Shown in pieces: positions 14,452 through 14,757 of a stretch of 14,757 nucleotides of DNA. This DNA comes from JAVVRI01 sp036654795 (GTDB lineage: Bacteria; Bacteroidota; Bacteroidia; Bacteroidales; Tannerellaceae). The notes below the pieces were generated by a model, which was not told the origin of the DNA, did no database searches, and was given only the letters and a program-made list of their open reading frames with translations. The DNA is taken from NCBI GenBank assembly GCA_036654795.1, contig JAVVRI010000078.1:1-14757 (forward strand), written 5' to 3'. A program made the translations under genes and the position numbers. Positions within the stretch are counted from its first letter, which is position 1; the number at the start of each line of letters is the position of its first letter.

Positions 14452-14757
14452 CTGATTTGAAGCATAAAAAGAAATTATGTACAGCGAGAACGAAAAACAA
14501 GCCTATTGGCTCATGTGCAAAAGTCCGTGTATGACGATTGCCCATGAACCAAATATCATGCTCAAGTTTCGGAAGTAACCTAAAAAGCACTCATTCTTTC
14601 CTAAAGTGACCTTAAAATAGAAATATCCAAATCTCCTTTCACAGGCATAACATAGTAACGGAATGCATGTTACGGTGAAACGTGAAACAAGGAGGTACTT
14701 TCACGAGCACCTCCTTATTCAAACCATCGGTATTACCTGATACAAATTCCCTAACCG
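14452..14757. other. Right-end stretch without a recognised gene
   Basis: No convincing coding region was found. A 33-codon frame at 14477-14578 (+) has no recognisable relatives and no clear ribosome site. Inverted arms TTGGCTCATG (14506-14515) and CATGAACCAA (14543-14552) match at 9 of 10 positions. Further hairpins lie near the edge at 14655-14716. The stretch may be the downstream flank of a gene outside the window, or hold a small RNA; neither can be shown here. Confidence 0.4.
14681..14716. other. Overlapping alternative hairpins near the right edge
   Basis: AAGGAGGT (14689-14696) can pair with ACCTCCTT (14709-14716). CGTGAAA (14681-14687) can instead pair with TTTCACG (14699-14705), which lies largely in the loop of the first hairpin, so the two stems exclude each other. 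Neither strand shows a long T-run after the stem, so a simple intrinsic terminator is not certain. Confidence 0.4.

Noticed and set aside
14477..14578. 33-residue + strand frame near the right edge
   Set aside because: No homology recognised, no clear ribosome site or promoter in that direction.

Overview
The window looks like chromosomal DNA from a member of the Bacteroidales, with Bacteroides or Parabacteroides most likely. The basis is a SusC/SusD outer-membrane pair, a secreted family 2 beta-galactosidase, a DUF5715-type lipoprotein, and promoters that fit the Bacteroides consensus (TTTG about 19 bases before TAnnTTTG). Species cannot be fixed from sequence reading alone. There are no rRNA or tRNA genes, insertion sequences or CRISPR arrays. 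Apart from the first gene, which runs off the left edge, all genes are intact.

Left part (1-3850): a leftward operon encodes a HlyD-type periplasmic adaptor, an FtsX/MacB-type ABC permease and a second, related permease cut by the left edge. The genes are 1 and 18 bases apart. No ATPase gene is visible; it is probably beyond position 1. Just upstream of the adaptor gene is a textbook sigma-54 promoter (3822-3837), so the exporter is probably switched on by an NtrC-like activator.

Gap 3788-4281: this stretch holds the sigma-54 promoter, a possible activator site, and four tandem 22-bp repeats, each built on a GAGC-NN-GCTC dyad and nested in a larger inverted repeat. It also holds a short fossil that looks like the C-terminus of an NADP-dependent oxidoreductase on the + strand, and a strong hairpin terminator shared by the fossil and the susD-like gene.

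Middle part (4282-11872): a compact polysaccharide-utilisation-type locus, all on the - strand. A GH2 beta-galactosidase gene with its own promoter and hairpin terminator is followed by a susC-like TonB-dependent transporter gene and a susD-like lipoprotein gene. The enzyme would release galactose from beta-galactosides; the SusC/D pair would bind and import the glycan. No dedicated regulator lies in the window, but the susC upstream region carries a weak promoter, direct repeats and palindromes of the kind expected of an activated promoter.

Right part (11873-14757): a Dcu-type C4-dicarboxylate transporter gene is divergent from the galactosidase gene, and an 18-bp palindrome between them supplies a -7 box in each direction. 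Convergent to it are a small cytoplasmic thioredoxin gene and a DUF5715-type lipoprotein gene with motifs resembling M15 peptidases. The last 360 bases hold a promoter and some hairpins but no gene that I recognise.
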